Positions 8,113-17,543 of a stretch of 64,000 bases of DNA are shown piece after piece. The stretch is taken from positions 124,001 to 188,000 of the forward strand of contig JAXDJV010000002.1 of NCBI GenBank assembly GCA_034667465.1. The letters run 5' to 3'. The notes beneath the pieces are model-generated. The model had not been told where the DNA came from. It was given only the letters and a program-made list of their open reading frames with translations, and searched no databases. How positions within the stretch are numbered: position 1 is the first letter of the stretch; each line of letters starts with the position of its first letter. Both the position numbers and the translations under genes were made by a program. This stretch comes from JAOBAU01 sp034667465. Lineage in GTDB: Bacteria; Acidobacteriota; Thermoanaerobaculia; Gp7-AA8.

Positions 8113-9162
8113 ATGTTCGGACGGGTCGGCAGGGAACGATGGGTCGGTGCGGCGTGGGGAACGCTCTTCACCGCGATCCTCGCCATCCTGATCGTCGTCG
8201 GCTCCCGCAACCTCCAGCACTTTGACGCGGCTCTGGTCGGGTACACATTCGCGGTTCTCTTCGCGACGTTCGCGATCACGTATCGCTACTCGATGTGGCT
8301 GCAGCGCCCGCCCACCCGCCGCTACTGGAACCGCGGCTGGCAGGTGTTCTTCAAACCGCGCTACATCAGCAGCAACGTCGCGAACTGGATTCGCCGCGTC
8401 ACGGCGGACTTCGCGCTCAATCGTTTCATCTTCAGGCGGGCGCAGACACGCGGCGTCGCGCATTTTCTAATCATGTGGGGATGCCTGCTCGCATTCGCGA
8501 TCACGTTCCCGCTCGTCTTCGGCTGGATTCATTTCGAGACCGTTCCCGGCGATGTCGAGTCGTATCGCACCTTCGTCTTCGGCTTCGCGACGTCGTCGTT
8601 CAAGATCCACTCCGCCATCGCGTTCCTCATCTTTCATGGACTGGTGTGGTCGGCGTTCATGGTCATCGCCGGAGTCATGCTGGCGATGCGGCGACGCATG
8701 CGCGACCACGGTGCCGCGGCGCTGCAGCGCTTCGCGGAGGACTTTCTCCCGCTCATCCTGCTCTTCGCCATCAGCATCACCGGATTGCTCCTCACAGCCA
8801 GCTACACGTGGATGCAGGGTTACGGCTACGACTTTCTCGCGCTCCTGCACGCCATCACCGTCATCTTCACGCTGCTCTATCTCCCATTCGGAAAGTTCTT
8901 TCACATCTTCCAGCGGCCCGCGCAGCTGGGTGTGAGCTTCTACAAAGACGTGGCGGCGAAAGAAGGGATGGCGCGTTGTCGCCGCTGCGATCAGGAGTAC
9001 GCGCCGCTCCTCCAGATCAACGACCTGATCGACGTCGAGCGCGAGCTCGGCTACCGCTACGAAACCACCGCTCCCGGCGTGGAGCACTACCAGCGCATCT
9101 GCCCCGCATGCAGGCGATCGATGCTCGGCATCGCACAGGGCGCGCTGTGGGGATCGCGATAA
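8113..9162 (+). CDS. Multi-helix membrane protein, likely quinone/haem-b subunit of the Mo oxidoreductase
   Basis: A 349-aa protein with about six membrane helices: two near the N-terminus (about 10-60), four between about 110 and 266 containing His residues in helices (AHFLIMWG, KIHSAIAFLIFHG, ALLHAITVIF, FFHIF), as in NarI or HdrE-like di-haem cytochrome b proteins. The C-terminal soluble tail has paired cysteines (CRRCDQEY and CPACRRSM) that could bind zinc or a cluster. An AAGGAG site precedes the ATG and the next gene starts right after its stop. It probably passes electrons between the quinone pool and the downstream Fe-S subunits. Haem ligation is inferred, not shown. Confidence 0.75.
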   Translation: MFGRVGRERWVGAAWGTLFTAILAILIVVGSRNLQHFDAALVGYTFAVLFATFAITYRYSMWLQRPPTRRYWNRGWQVFFKPRYISSNVANWIRRVTADFALNRFIFRRAQTRGVAHFLIMWGCLLAFAITFPLVFGWIHFETVPGDVESYRTFVFGFATSSFKIHSAIAFLIFHGLVWSAFMVIAGVMLAMRRRMRDHGAAALQRFAEDFLPLILLFAISITGLLLTASYTWMQGYGYDFLALLHAITVIFTLLYLPFGKFFHIFQRPAQLGVSFYKDVAAKEGMARCRRCDQEYAPLLQINDLIDVERELGYRYETTAPGVEHYQRICPACRRSMLGIAQGALWGSR

Positions 9163-11372
9163 ATGGCGACGTTACCGAAAGAACAGGATGTCCTCGTCGA
9201 CGCGTGGGGACCGCATCTCAACCGGATGGAAGGTACGCGCATTGATACCGGAGTCGAGCCCGACAAAATCGTGGCGACGCACTGCTGCTTCTGCGGTCAA
9301 CAGTGCGGCATCAACCTCAAGGTTAAAGACAACCTCGTGATCGGCTTCGAGCCGCGCTACGACTTCCCGTTCAACAAAGGGATGCTCTGTCCGAAGGGTG
9401 TGAAGCGCTACCTTCAGGGAGGTCATCCGGACCGGCTCACGACCGCACTCCAGCGCGACGCGGGCGCCGATAGCGGCTTCTCGCCGATCGCTTACGACGC
9501 GGCGATCGCGCGGGTCGCATCAGAGATCGAGCGCATTCAGTCAACATATGGACCAAATGCGTTCGGCGTGCTTTCCGGCGCAAGCCTCACCACCGAGAAG
9601 GCGTACCTCATGGGCAAGTTCGCCCGCGTTTGTCTGAAGACGAAGTACATCGATTACAACGGCCGTCTCTGCATGGTGAGTGCGGGCGCGGCGAACAAGA
9701 AGGCGTTCGGCATCGACCGAAGCGCGAATCCGTGGGATGACATTCTCAACGCCGAGGTCGTGCTGATTGCGGGGTCGAACACGGCGGAGTGTTCGCCGAT
9801 CACGACGAACTACGTCTGGCAGGCGCGAGAGAACGGCGGAAAGCTGATCATCGTCGATCCGCGTATCACGCCGATCGCGCGCACCGCCGACATCTTCGTT
9901 CCGGTGAAACCCGGCCGCGACGTCGCGCTTTTCAACGGCATCCTTCAGCTGATGATCGAGAACGACTGGCTCGATCACTCCTTCATCGAACAGCACACCG
10001 TCGGCTTCGAGGCCGTCGCCGAGCACGTACGTCAGTGGACGCCGAAGCGCACCGCGGAGGTCACAGGCATCGCGGAGAAATCGATCCGCGCCGCGGCGGA
10101 GCTGTGGGGAACGGCGAAGACGAGCTTCCTCATGCACGCGCGCGGGATCGAGCACCACTCGCACGGCGTGGAGAACTGCCTCTCCACCATCAACATCGTT
10201 CTCGCGTCCGGCCGGATCGGAAAGCCGTGCTGCGCATACGGCACGGTCGTCGGTCAGGGCAACGGACAGGGCGGCCGCGAGCACGGACAGAAGGCCGATC
10301 AGCTTCCCGGCTGGCGCGACATCATGAATCCCGCGCACCGCGAGTACATCGCCGGCGTGTGGGGCGTGAAGCCGGAAGAGCTCCCGGAGGCGGGTGTCGA
10401 CTGCTACGAGATGATGCGGAAGATCGATGCGGGCGAGATCAAAGGCCTGCTCCTGATCTGCTTCAATCCGAAGGTATCGCTTCCCGACAACGCGTTCGTG
10501 ACGCGCGCGCTCGAAAAGCTCGAGTTCTTCACCGTCATCGATTTCTTTCTCAGCGAGACCGCGCAGCATGCGGACATCGTCCTTCCCGGCTCGCTGCACG
10601 AAGAAGACGAGGGCGTCGTCGCGCAGGTGGAAGGACGGGTGATCAAGATCAACAAGGCCGTCGATCCACCCGGCGACGCGACGCAGGACTGGCGCATCAT
10701 CCAGGACATCGCCGGAGCGCTCGGCCGTCCGCACGGCTTCACATTCGACAGCCCGCGCGCGATTTTCGACGAGCTGCGCGTCGCATCGAAAGGCGGCGTC
10801 GCCGATTACTACGGCATCACGTACGAAAAGATCGAGGCGAACAACGGCGTCTTCTGGCCGTGCCCGAGCGAAGATCATCCAGGCACGCCGCGTCTCTTCG
10901 AGCCGGGATCCTGGAATCCGATCGCGAACGGCGCAGGTCCGTTTTACTTTCCGGACGGGAAGGCGCGATTCAACGTCGCCGCGTATCGCCCGCCGGCCGA
11001 GGATGTCGATGAGGAGTATCCGATCATCCTGACCACGGGGCGCGTCGTCAGCCAGTTCCTCTCCGGCACGCAGACGCGGCGCATCGGCCCGCTCGTCGAT
11101 CAGTATCCGGAGCCGCTCGTGGAGATGCATCCGAAGCTCGCGGCGAAATACGGCGTGGCGGATGGCGAGACGGTGACCATCGAGTCGCGCCGCGGCTCCA
11201 TCACGCTCCCCGCGCAGGTGGTGACGACGATCCGTCCCGACACCGTGTTCATCCCGTATCACTGGGCGGGGCGCAAGTCGGCGAATCAGCTGACCATCGC
11301 CGCACAGGATCCGATATCGAAAATCCCCGAGTACAAGGTCTGCGCGGTGCGCATCGCGAAGAGGCCGGCCTG

Positions 11373-11373
<1 letters not shown>
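9163..11373 (+). CDS. Molybdopterin oxidoreductase, nitrate-reductase (NasA/NarB/NapA)-like catalytic subunit
   Basis: A 736-aa member of the DMSO-reductase family. The N-terminal [4Fe-4S] motif is C-x2-C-x3-C with a fourth Cys (HCCFCGQQCG ... GMLCPKGV). The likely Mo ligand is Cys in NGRLCMVSAG, the same context as assimilatory and periplasmic nitrate reductases, and is Cys rather than Sec. Other family signatures are LIAGSNTAECSPIT, the bis-MGD loops around GQGNGQGGREHGQKADQLPG, and a C-terminal molydop-binding domain (ILTTGRVVSQFLSGTQTRR). No Tat signal, so probably cytoplasmic. Nitrate is the best-guess substrate because of family, regulator type and the neighbouring NO-stress gene; formate or other oxyanions remain possible. 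Confidence 0.88.
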
Positions 11374-11979
<606 letters not shown>

Positions 11980-11990
<11 letters not shown>

Positions 11991-12519
11991 AGAAAAAGGT
12001 TCCGTCCCGCCGGACGGACGTCCGTATCACGATCAGCCGCAGTGGCGGAACGACTTTCCGATCGACTGGCCGCAGGACGAGTTCGTAGCGCGCCGCGACT
12101 TCACGAAGTTCCTCGTGCTGACGAGCTTTGCGTTTGTCGCCGGCCAGCTCTGGATCGTTTTCGAGAACTTTGCTCGCAAACGCAAAGGGCAGCCGCCGGT
12201 GAAACGGATCGCCGGCGCGGAAGAGATTCCGGTCGGCGGCTCATTCGGGTTTCGTTATCCCGAAGAACACGACATCTGCATCGTCGTCCGCACCGGCGAG
12301 CAGCAGTATTTCGCGTACAACCAGAAATGCACGCACCTGAGCTGCGCGGTCGTTCCCGATCTCGCGCACGGCCGCTTTCACTGCCCCTGCCACAACGGCT
12401 CCTTCGACCTTCGCAGCGGCATCCCCATCGCCGGTCCGCCGCGGCGTCCGCTGGAGCGCATCCTGCTCGAGATCCGCGACGGCAACCTCTATGCGACCGG
12501 CCGCGAGGTGCGGGCGTGA
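11980..12519 (+). CDS. Membrane-anchored Rieske [2Fe-2S] protein
   Basis: A 179-aa protein with one N-terminal anchor helix after a twin-arginine-like stretch (RRDFTKFLVLTSFAFVAGQ, about residues 38-56), then a Rieske fold. The cluster ligands are C-T-H in CTHLSC and C-P-C-H in HCPCHNGSFD. The canonical SY residue set differs slightly. It overlaps the preceding ferredoxin gene by 11 bp and the next small gene by 4 bp. Rieske subunits are unusual beside nitrate-reductase-type Mo enzymes, and this points to an electron route from a bc1-like or quinol donor. Its side of the membrane is uncertain. Confidence 0.92.
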
Positions 12520-12740
12520 AGCGCGCATTTTCGCGGCAGCAAAAGACCACCATCGTCTTCGGCATCCTGTCGATCGTGCTGATCATGGTGGTGCTGCAGC
12601 TCTGGCTTCTCACCGCGACGATGAACGCGTTTCTCGCGGGACAGGAGCGCGTGGTGATTCCGGCCGCCATCGCGAGCATCGTCTGCTTCGCCCTCAACCT
12701 CGGCCTGCTCTCGTACGTCTATCGGATGGAGCGTCGTTGA
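12516..12740 (+). CDS. Small membrane protein of the Mo-oxidoreductase operon
   Basis: A 74-aa protein starting at GTG within a GTGA overlap with the Rieske stop. It has two predicted helices (TTIVFGILSIVLIMVVLQLWLL and VIPAAIASIVCFALNLGLLSYVY) with charged ends (VKRAFSRQQK, YRMERR). It overlaps the next gene start by one base (TGATG). No enzymatic motif is visible. Position argues for a role in assembly or anchoring of the redox complex. Confidence 0.8.
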   Translation: MKRAFSRQQKTTIVFGILSIVLIMVVLQLWLLTATMNAFLAGQERVVIPAAIASIVCFALNLGLLSYVYRMERR

Positions 12741-13756
12741 TGCGCACGCTGCATCCTGCGTATTTCGCACTGGTGATGGCGACCGGCATCGTCTCCATCG
12801 CCGCGCAACTCCTGCACATCCCGTTCGTACCGCTGTCGCTGCTCGCGATCAACGTCGTCGCGTACGCCGCGCTGTGGATCCTGACAATCGTGCGCATCGC
12901 GCGGTATCCGAAGGACGTGATCGCGGACGTCGCCGATCATCAACGCGGCGTCGGGTTCTTCACGACGGTCGCGGCGACGAGCGTGCTCGGCTCGCAGCTC
13001 GTGATCGTGGCGAAGTTGGAGCGCTTCGCCTTCGCGTTCTGGATCGCGACGCTCGTGCTGTGGCTGATCCTGATCTACGCGGTTTTCACGGCGCTGACAG
13101 TGAAGGAGACGAAGCCGCCGCTCGACGAGGGGATCAACGGCGGCTGGCTCGTGGCGGTCGTGGCGACGCAATCGGTCTCCACGCTCGCGTCGATTCTCGC
13201 GCCGTCGATGATTCACGCTGAGCTGCTGCTCTTCGTCAGCCTCTCGTTCTGGCTCGCCGGCGGGATGCTGTACATCTGGCTCATCTCGCTGATCTTCTAT
13301 CGCTACACCTTCTTCCGCTTCGCGCCGTCCGATCTGATGCCGCCCTACTGGATCAACATGGGAGCGATGGCGATCTCGACGCTCGCAGGCACGCTGCTCA
13401 TTGCGAACGCGAAGTCCTCTCCGCTGTTGCGCGAGCTTCATCCATTCATCCTCGGCCTGACGATTCTCTTCTGGGCCACCGCCACCTGGTGGATCCCGAT
13501 GCTCGTCATCCTCGGCTTCTGGCGACACGGCTACAAACGTTTCCCGTTCACCTACAACCCGCTCTACTGGGGCGCCGTCTTTCCGCTCGGTATGTACACG
13601 GTATGTACATACCGCCTCGCCGACGCCACGGGGCTCGAAGTACTGCACGCCATCCCGCGCGTGTTCGTGTTCATCGCGCTTGCCGCCTGGCTGGTGACGT
13701 TCGCGGGACTCATCAGAAGTCTCATCCCTTCACGCGCGCTTTCTTCTTCCGTATGA
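12740..13756 (+). CDS. TDT/SLAC1-type (TehA-like) membrane transporter
   Basis: A 338-aa integral membrane protein with about ten helices. The N-terminus (LHPAYFALVMATGIVSIAAQLL) matches the start of TDT family proteins (TehA, SLAC1, Ssu1), where P-x-x-F-x-x-V-M-x-T-G is conserved. Later helices include FWATATWWIPMLVILGFWRHG and NPLYWGAVFPLGMYTVCTYRLA. ATG overlaps the preceding stop. Within a nitrate-reductase-like operon the likely cargo is an anion such as nitrate or nitrite, although TDT members also carry sulfite, malate or tellurite. Substrate is inference. Confidence 0.88.
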   Translation: MRTLHPAYFALVMATGIVSIAAQLLHIPFVPLSLLAINVVAYAALWILTIVRIARYPKDVIADVADHQRGVGFFTTVAATSVLGSQLVIVAKLERFAFAFWIATLVLWLILIYAVFTALTVKETKPPLDEGINGGWLVAVVATQSVSTLASILAPSMIHAELLLFVSLSFWLAGGMLYIWLISLIFYRYTFFRFAPSDLMPPYWINMGAMAISTLAGTLLIANAKSSPLLRELHPFILGLTILFWATATWWIPMLVILGFWRHGYKRFPFTYNPLYWGAVFPLGMYTVCTYRLADATGLEVLHAIPRVFVFIALAAWLVTFAGLIRSLIPSRALSSSV

Positions 13757-13767
13757 CATCGGTCATA
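13752..13767. promoter_or_regulatory. Candidate Crp/Fnr operator before RIC gene
   Basis: TATGACATCGGTCATA differs at one base from the site at 8051-8066 and, like it, overlaps the stop codon of the gene before. It lies 50 bp upstream of the RIC start, a position suited to control of that gene. Confidence 0.6.
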
Positions 13768-13816
13768 CCGGTGCGTCGGGCATTCCACGAGAATGCTGAT
13801 GAACACGGAGGAACAA

Positions 13817-14545
13817 ATGCCCGCCATCATCGAATTCAGCGAACAAACCGTCGGCCAGCTTGCGGCCGAAGTACCGACATCGATCCGCGTCTTTGAGTCG
13901 TGGAAAATCGACTACTGCTGCGGAGGCCGTACGCTGCTGCCGGAAGCGTGCGCCGCGGTCGGCCGGAGCGTTGACGACTTCGTCGCCGCGCTGGAAAAGG
14001 CGACCGCCATCCCTGACAGCGCAGCGCGCGACTGGTCTGCAGACACGCTCGCCGCAATGTCGTCGAATATCGTCGCGATGTACCACGCGTATACGCGCGA
14101 AGAGCTGCAGACGATCGCGCCGATCGCCGACAAGGTGCTGAGCGTCCATGGCGAGCGGCGGCCGGAGCTCGCCGAGGTTGTGTCACTCGTACGCGAGCTG
14201 ACGAATGATCTGCTGCCGCACATGCTCAAAGAAGAGCAGGTCCTCTTCCCGTACGTCGTGCAGTTGGACGAAGCGCTGGCGGGAAATCGACCGGCACCGA
14301 CACCATTCTTCGGCACTGTGAAGAATCCCGTCCGGATGATGATGCTCGAACACGATCGTGTCGGTGAGCTGCTCGCGCAACTGCGGGCGGTGACGAACGA
14401 TTACGTTCCACCGGAGAGCGCCTGCTTCAGTTACCGCGAGCTGTATCGTCGCCTTGCAGAGCTCGAGCTGCGCACACACGAGCACATCCACATCGAGAAC
14501 AACATCTACTTCCCGCGCGCCATCGCGCTCGAGGAACGGGGCTGA
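13817..14545 (+). CDS. ric: Iron-sulfur cluster repair di-iron protein (RIC/ScdA/YtfE family)
   Basis: A 242-aa protein with an N-terminal ScdA_N-type domain (VGQLAAEVPTSIRVFESWKIDYCCGG, with the paired cysteines) and a hemerythrin-like helical bundle carrying di-iron His/Glu ligands (YHAYTREELQ, MLKEEQVLFPY, MMLEHDRVGELL, HEHIHIENNIYFPRA). ATG 13817 was chosen because GGAGG lies seven bases upstream. RIC proteins repair Fe-S clusters damaged by NO or oxidative stress. Placement right after the Mo operon under a matching operator suggests protection during nitrate/NO metabolism. Confidence 0.93.
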   Translation: MPAIIEFSEQTVGQLAAEVPTSIRVFESWKIDYCCGGRTLLPEACAAVGRSVDDFVAALEKATAIPDSAARDWSADTLAAMSSNIVAMYHAYTREELQTIAPIADKVLSVHGERRPELAEVVSLVRELTNDLLPHMLKEEQVLFPYVVQLDEALAGNRPAPTPFFGTVKNPVRMMMLEHDRVGELLAQLRAVTNDYVPPESACFSYRELYRRLAELELRTHEHIHIENNIYFPRAIALEERG

Positions 14546-14546
14546 C

Positions 14547-16064
14547 TCACGCCTTCTTCAACGGAATGCTCTGCAGGAATTTGAACGAGTTGTATTTATC
14601 GTACCTGCTCTTGACCTCCGAGAGCCGGTCCAGATTCGACCCGTAATATTTCTGCGCCCAGTTCGTCAGTTCGCGATTTGGGAAATTGACGTACGCCTCC
14701 GGCTGCAGGTATTTCTGCATCGCGTCGTAGTAGTTGTTCAGCCAGTCTCCCTGGGCCCGGACGACAGAGACATCGTCGATCGGCGCCCAGGCTCTTTCCA
14801 TTTCGAAGATGTAATTCGAATTGCGATGCACGTACGCGGTCTCGTCGCTTTTCTTATCCTTCACCGCGCCGCCGATCGCGAAGAGGATGCCCATGTTGTC
14901 CTGCCGGAGCGACCCGCCGGGCCACTGCGTCATCCAGTACAGCATCATCTCCAGCGCATCCGCGCCGAGCGACTTTTCCACATAGCTTGACTTGAGGTCG
15001 TACATACCGACGGGGTCGTCGGTCAACAGGTAATCGCGGGCGCGCCAGTACGCCATCTCGTAGATGTCGGTGGAGGCTGGATCGGGCTGCTGGACCTTGA
15101 ACGTGTCGGCCAGGATTTCGCGCAGCTGTTTTTCTTTGCCCCAGTAGAGGCCGAGCGTTTCGACGACCAGCTGACTTCGTTGCGGCATCGCTCCGGCCCG
15201 CATTGGTCTGACCTTGGTTCGTGTAGAGATCGTTCGGGGATTGTCGAGCTGCATCTTCTGCAGGGAGGTCATCAGCTCGACCTGCTTGCCGGGCGGCCAG
15301 ACGATGTTGAACGTCGTCACGTCGCTCACTTCGACCAGGTTGAACGTGAAGGACGTATTCACGCCGAAATTGCCGCCGCCTCCGCCGCGAACGGCCCAGA
15401 ACAGATCGCTTTCGTTCACGGCGCTCGCGCTGACCTTTCTCAAATCCGCCAGCACGACGTCCGTGGCGATCAGGCTGTCGCACGTCAGCCCGGAATGCGT
15501 TGCGCTGAAACCCCAGCCGCCGCCGAGCACGAGGCCGCTCGTGCCAACAGTGGGACAGCGGCCGGAAGGGACCGCGAGCGGTCTGGAGCGCAAGGCGTTT
15601 GCGACGTCCTGATTGCTGGCGCCGCCCTGAACGACGACCGTGTTCTTCGTCCAATCCACCGTGACACCGTTCATCGCTTTGACGTCGATCAACACTCCCT
15701 TCGTCGTTGAAAAACCGGCGTAGCTGTGACCGCCGGAGCGGATGGCGAACTCTTTGTAATTCTCCTGCGCCCAGGCAATGGACTTCCGCACATCCTCGTC
15801 GTCCGCGCACATCGCGATCGCCAGCGGCCGGACGTCGGTAAAGCGCGCGTTGTTCGGCCACGCGGCCATGGCATAGCCCATGTCGTCCGGGCCAATCCAG
15901 CGGCCTTTCAATTGGGGCCGCGGTGTCGTCAGGCGCCTGGCGTGTGATATCGCCGGTTTCGCGCCGAATGCGGGGATGGGTGTCAACGCAGCGGCGGCGC
16001 CGCCGGCAACGAGTGCACTGGTCTGCAGAAAACGGCGGCGGCTGAGGTCCGGCGTGTCGGCCAT
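14547..16064 (-). CDS. Secreted FAD-linked oxidase, berberine-bridge-enzyme type
   Basis: A 505-aa Tat-exported flavoprotein (signal SRRRFLQTSALVAGGAAAAL). The FAD_binding_4 domain has the covalent-histidine motif GGHSYAGFS and a second possible attachment Cys in CPTVGTSGLVLGGGWGFS, the arrangement seen in bicovalent glucooligosaccharide-oxidase-like enzymes. The C-terminal BBE segment is present (AYVNFPNRELTNWAQKYYG). Likely oxidises a sugar, alcohol or alkaloid-like compound with O2, giving H2O2. Convergent with the RIC gene, with one base between stops. Confidence 0.92.
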   Translation of the reverse strand: MADTPDLSRRRFLQTSALVAGGAAAALTPIPAFGAKPAISHARRLTTPRPQLKGRWIGPDDMGYAMAAWPNNARFTDVRPLAIAMCADDEDVRKSIAWAQENYKEFAIRSGGHSYAGFSTTKGVLIDVKAMNGVTVDWTKNTVVVQGGASNQDVANALRSRPLAVPSGRCPTVGTSGLVLGGGWGFSATHSGLTCDSLIATDVVLADLRKVSASAVNESDLFWAVRGGGGGNFGVNTSFTFNLVEVSDVTTFNIVWPPGKQVELMTSLQKMQLDNPRTISTRTKVRPMRAGAMPQRSQLVVETLGLYWGKEKQLREILADTFKVQQPDPASTDIYEMAYWRARDYLLTDDPVGMYDLKSSYVEKSLGADALEMMLYWMTQWPGGSLRQDNMGILFAIGGAVKDKKSDETAYVHRNSNYIFEMERAWAPIDDVSVVRAQGDWLNNYYDAMQKYLQPEAYVNFPNRELTNWAQKYYGSNLDRLSEVKSRYDKYNSFKFLQSIPLKKA

Positions 16065-16199
16065 GGGTCCCCCTTCGTTTGTTGTGATGAAGGATGATCT
16101 TACGGAACTCCGGCCAGTCTGGCTACTGCGCGTTATCGGAAACGCGGACCAGGCGGAGTCCGGGCGCCTACTCGAACAGCAGTCGAAGATCAGGCGGCG

Positions 16200-16658
16200 T
16201 CACGAAACCGCTGCGCAGGATGAGCTGTCCTGAACACACTCGCGCGCCATCAACACCAACTCCTGGATGTCGAACGGCTTTGTCAGCAGCCGGCAGACGC
16301 GCTCGAGGAATTCGCAACTGAGCTGTCTCGGTGAAGCCGTCATCACGATCACTCGTCGCAGCGAGCGTGGTTGTGTCGCCTCAAGGAACATCATCACTTC
16401 CTCCCCGCTCACGAGGGGCAGGACGAGATCGAGAATGAGGAGGTCATACGCTACGGTCTTCAGCAGCTCGATCGCAGCCGCCGCGCTTCTCACGCACTCG
16501 ACGCTGAACTCCTCTCGTTCAAGCACACGACGTACGAGAAAGACGATCGCTTCGTCATCTTCGACGACCAGCGCCCGGAAGGATCGGCGGCGCTCCTCGG
16601 AATCGCCCGTCAGGCGCGCGCCGGCTTCAGAGGTCGCAATCTCACCGTGTAGAGGCAT
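16200..16658 (-). CDS. Stand-alone response regulator receiver protein
   Basis: A 152-aa single receiver domain: acidic pocket VVEDDEA, phospho-acceptor Asp in LLILDLVLPLVSGEE, Thr in VIVMTAS and the conserved Lys in LLTKPFDIQELV. An extra 27-residue N-terminal tail precedes the domain and no output domain follows. No kinase gene is adjacent, so it is an orphan, perhaps acting by protein contact. The 135-bp stretch between it and the FAD-oxidase start holds no recognisable feature. Confidence 0.9.
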   Translation of the reverse strand: MPLHGEIATSEAGARLTGDSEERRRSFRALVVEDDEAIVFLVRRVLEREEFSVECVRSAAAAIELLKTVAYDLLILDLVLPLVSGEEVMMFLEATQPRSLRRVIVMTASPRQLSCEFLERVCRLLTKPFDIQELVLMARECVQDSSSCAAVS

Positions 16659-16728
16659 TTCGCGCTGCTCCTTCCGCCTGTGAGGGTTGCAACGAGGGGT
16701 TCCTTAAAATAAATTTCATGGACGAAAT

Positions 16729-16804
16729 TGGCTGTGGCGGCAGGACTCGAACCTGCGACCACCGGATTAACAATCCGGCGCTCTACCAACTGAGCTACAC
16801 CACA
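16729..16804 (-). tRNA. tRNA-Asn (GUU)
   Basis: The reverse strand folds as a 76-nt tRNA with encoded CCA: acceptor TGTGGTG pairs with CGCCACA (one G-T pair), D-arm AGCTCAGTTGGTAGAGC, anticodon arm CCGGATT-GTT-AATCCGG and T-arm GCAGG-TTCGAGT-CCTGC. Anticodon GTT gives asparagine. Confidence 0.97.
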
Positions 16805-16847
16805 GTGTTTGGAAGGGACGGCATGGTCGCGATTTCGACTCGGTTTG

Positions 16848-17543
16848 TCAAATGCCGAGGCGGGTGCGGATGGCTTGCAGGCGCTCGATGGCGTGGTCCA
16901 TGTCGGCGTGGATACACAGAGTGTCGAACGGGACGAGGAGCGTTGTTCCGTCGCTGGTGATGACGACGCCGTCTTCCGCAAGCAGCTCGGCTTGTTCGGC
17001 GGCTTCGGCGACATTCAACAACGCGCCGGGATCGCTGCGCGGTGCGAGGGAACCGTCCGGCGCGTAGCGACGGTCGGCGAAGGCTTCGCGGATGACGGGT
17101 GTGTGGGCGGCGTGGGCGGCGGCGGCCATTTGCGAGCTCGCGGCGCATACGAGTGCGAGCGATTCGTCGACGGCGCGAAGCGCGTCGACGATGAGCTCCG
17201 CGAGCGCGCGGTCGTGATGTGCTTCGTTGTAGAGCGCGCCGTGCGGTTTTACGTGATGCAGTTTGCCGGCGATGTCGCGGAGTGACGCCAGTTGATGGAT
17301 GAGCGATTCGCGCAACGCAGCGGGCGCAATCGACATCGACCGGCGTCCGAAGTTTTCGCGATCGGGATATGACGGATGGGCTCCGAGTCGCACGTTGTAT
17401 CGCTGCGCGAGTTGCGCGGCCTCGCGCATCGATGCTTCGTCGCCGATGTGACCACTGCATGCGACGTTCGCGGAATGAATGAGCGGCCAGATTTCGGATT
17501 CGCGCGGGCTGCCTTCACCGAGGTCGGCGCTGAGATCGATCAC
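16848..17543 (-). CDS. pxpA: 5-oxoprolinase subunit A-like protein (LamB/YcsF family)
   Basis: A 231-aa LamB/YcsF protein. It opens with DLSADLGEGS, followed by IHSANVACSGHIGDEASM, VRLGAHPSYPDRENFGRR and VKPHGALYNEA, the conserved metal/active-site blocks. GTG at 17543 has an AAAGGAG site seven bases upstream and overlaps the stop of the MFS gene. PxpA works with PxpB and PxpC to cleave 5-oxoproline using ATP; neither partner is visible here. The adjacent MFS pump could import the substrate. Slightly shorter than the usual 245-250 aa. Confidence 0.87.
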   Translation of the reverse strand: MIDLSADLGEGSPRESEIWPLIHSANVACSGHIGDEASMREAAQLAQRYNVRLGAHPSYPDRENFGRRSMSIAPAALRESLIHQLASLRDIAGKLHHVKPHGALYNEAHHDRALAELIVDALRAVDESLALVCAASSQMAAAAHAAHTPVIREAFADRRYAPDGSLAPRSDPGALLNVAEAAEQAELLAEDGVVITSDGTTLLVPFDTLCIHADMDHAIERLQAIRTRLGI